Below are positions 5,791-6,142 of a stretch of 6,142 nucleotides of DNA, one piece after another (positions within the stretch are counted from its first letter, which is position 1; each line of letters begins with the position of its first letter). Below the pieces are notes generated by a model. That model worked only from the letters and a program-made list of their open reading frames with translations, ran no database searches and had not been told where the DNA came from. This DNA is from Deltaproteobacteria bacterium (GTDB taxonomy: Bacteria; SAR324; JACQKK01), in NCBI GenBank assembly GCA_029879595.1, contig JAOUPZ010000194.1, positions 1-6,142 of the forward strand, given 5' to 3'. The translations under genes were made by a program, and so were the position numbers.

Positions 5791-6046
5791 TCTGAATCAG
5801 CAGACTCAACACCAGCTTCTCGGCGATCTGCAGCAGGAACAGCACCAGTATGGGCGAAAAATCAAAGCCGCCCATGGCCGGCATAAGGTTTCTGACCGGA
5901 GCCATCACCGGCTCGGTCAGCCGCACCACCAGCGATACCAGCTGGTTCCTGGGGTCGGTCTGCACCCAGGAAAGCACCACCCTGGCCAGCACCAGAAAGG
6001 TGTACAGGCGAAACAGCATACTCACAAATTCTACCAGTTCGTGCAT
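5783..6046 (-). CDS. yggT: YggT family small membrane protein
   Basis: This is an 87-residue inner-membrane protein of the YggT family. Two hydrophobic helices (about 5-28 and 65-84) flank the family signature: ARVVLSW at 21-27, TEPVMAPVRNLMP at 44-56, and GGFDFSPILVL at 59-69. The exact role of the family is not settled; members have been tied to osmotic tolerance and to cell-division-linked loci. E. coli YggT has two such units, while many bacteria, as here, have one. I chose the ATG at 6046 because it has AGGAGA nine bases upstream and gives the normal family N-terminus. The frame also extends to a TTG at 6094, adding 16 residues with no family support. It is convergent with ruvB and lies 52 bp after the end of a probable upstream gene on the same strand, matching the common proC-yggT order. 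Confidence 0.93.
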   Translation of the reverse strand: MHELVEFVSMLFRLYTFLVLARVVLSWVQTDPRNQLVSLVVRLTEPVMAPVRNLMPAMGGFDFSPILVLFLLQIAEKLVLSLLIQMA

Positions 6047-6055
6047 CCGGGTTAT

Positions 6056-6061
6056 TCTCCT
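6056..6061 (-). promoter_or_regulatory. Ribosome binding site that decides the yggT start
   Basis: AGGAGA on the minus strand lies 9 bases before the ATG at 6046. It favours this start over the longer TTG-initiated frame beginning at 6094. Confidence 0.65.
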
Positions 6062-6098
6062 GACATCCGATGTTAATAAAAAAAAGTGACCCAAGAAC

Positions 6099-6142
6099 TC
6101 AGTCCAGTTCCATGACTCCCTGGTCCGCGGCCTGCCGCAGGG
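6099..6142 (-). CDS. C-terminal end of a gene cut by the window edge, possibly proC
   Basis: A minus-strand frame runs from the window edge to a TGA at 6099-6101 and reads LRQAADQGVMELD. The short amphipathic, charged helix resembles the end of pyrroline-5-carboxylate reductases (ProC, last step of proline synthesis), and proC commonly precedes yggT. Thirteen residues are too few to prove it; the call rests mainly on gene order. An 8-base T run on the minus strand (6078-6085) follows soon after the stop, but the only hairpin before it is a weak 4-bp stem. Confidence 0.4.
   Translation of the reverse strand, partial: LRQAADQGVMELD

Noticed and set aside
6047..6094. Upstream extension of YggT to a TTG start
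   Set aside because: The extra 16 residues have no family match, the TTG has no ribosome site, and the ATG at 6046 has one.

Overview
The window looks like a high-GC, Gram-negative chromosomal segment that is mostly housekeeping. Coding density is high, genes sit on both strands, and every recognisable gene is intact except the two cut by the window edges. An outer-membrane-type protein with a signal peptide and a C-terminal Phe supports a diderm host. The protein style and the mix of genes (an HAD phosphatase facing pgk, a lone ruvB, yggT beside a proC-like tail) feel like a Desulfobacterota (deltaproteobacterial) genome. That placement is an impression, not something the sequence proves.

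Layout from left to right: the 3' part of a phosphoglycolate-phosphatase-like HAD hydrolase (+, 1-387) converges on phosphoglycerate kinase pgk (-, 409-1587). Upstream of pgk is a 389-bp non-coding gap (1588-1976). It holds a 12-bp-period tandem array of about 15 units (1642-1822) that repeats the palindromic heptamer CACNGTG, and this is the most unusual object in the window. A minus-strand cluster follows: a class I SAM methyltransferase (4071-4673), overlapping by 11 bp a membrane-anchored TPR protein (2798-4081), then a predicted outer-membrane beta-barrel protein (1977-2717). Only a 50-bp gap separates the methyltransferase from the divergent ruvB (+, 4724-5749), and neither gene has a convincing Shine-Dalgarno site. 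ruvB converges on yggT (-, 5783-6046). At the right edge, 44 bp look like the end of a minus-strand gene that could be proC.

Functionally, pgk (glycolysis/gluconeogenesis), the HAD phosphatase (2-phosphoglycolate or similar phosphoester removal) and ruvB (Holliday-junction branch migration) are core genes. The methyltransferase/TPR/outer-membrane trio is likely co-transcribed and could form an uncharacterised envelope module, with the TPR protein in the inner membrane and the barrel in the outer membrane. The shared pathway is inference. No CRISPR array, insertion sequence, tRNA, rRNA or clear prophage element was seen.
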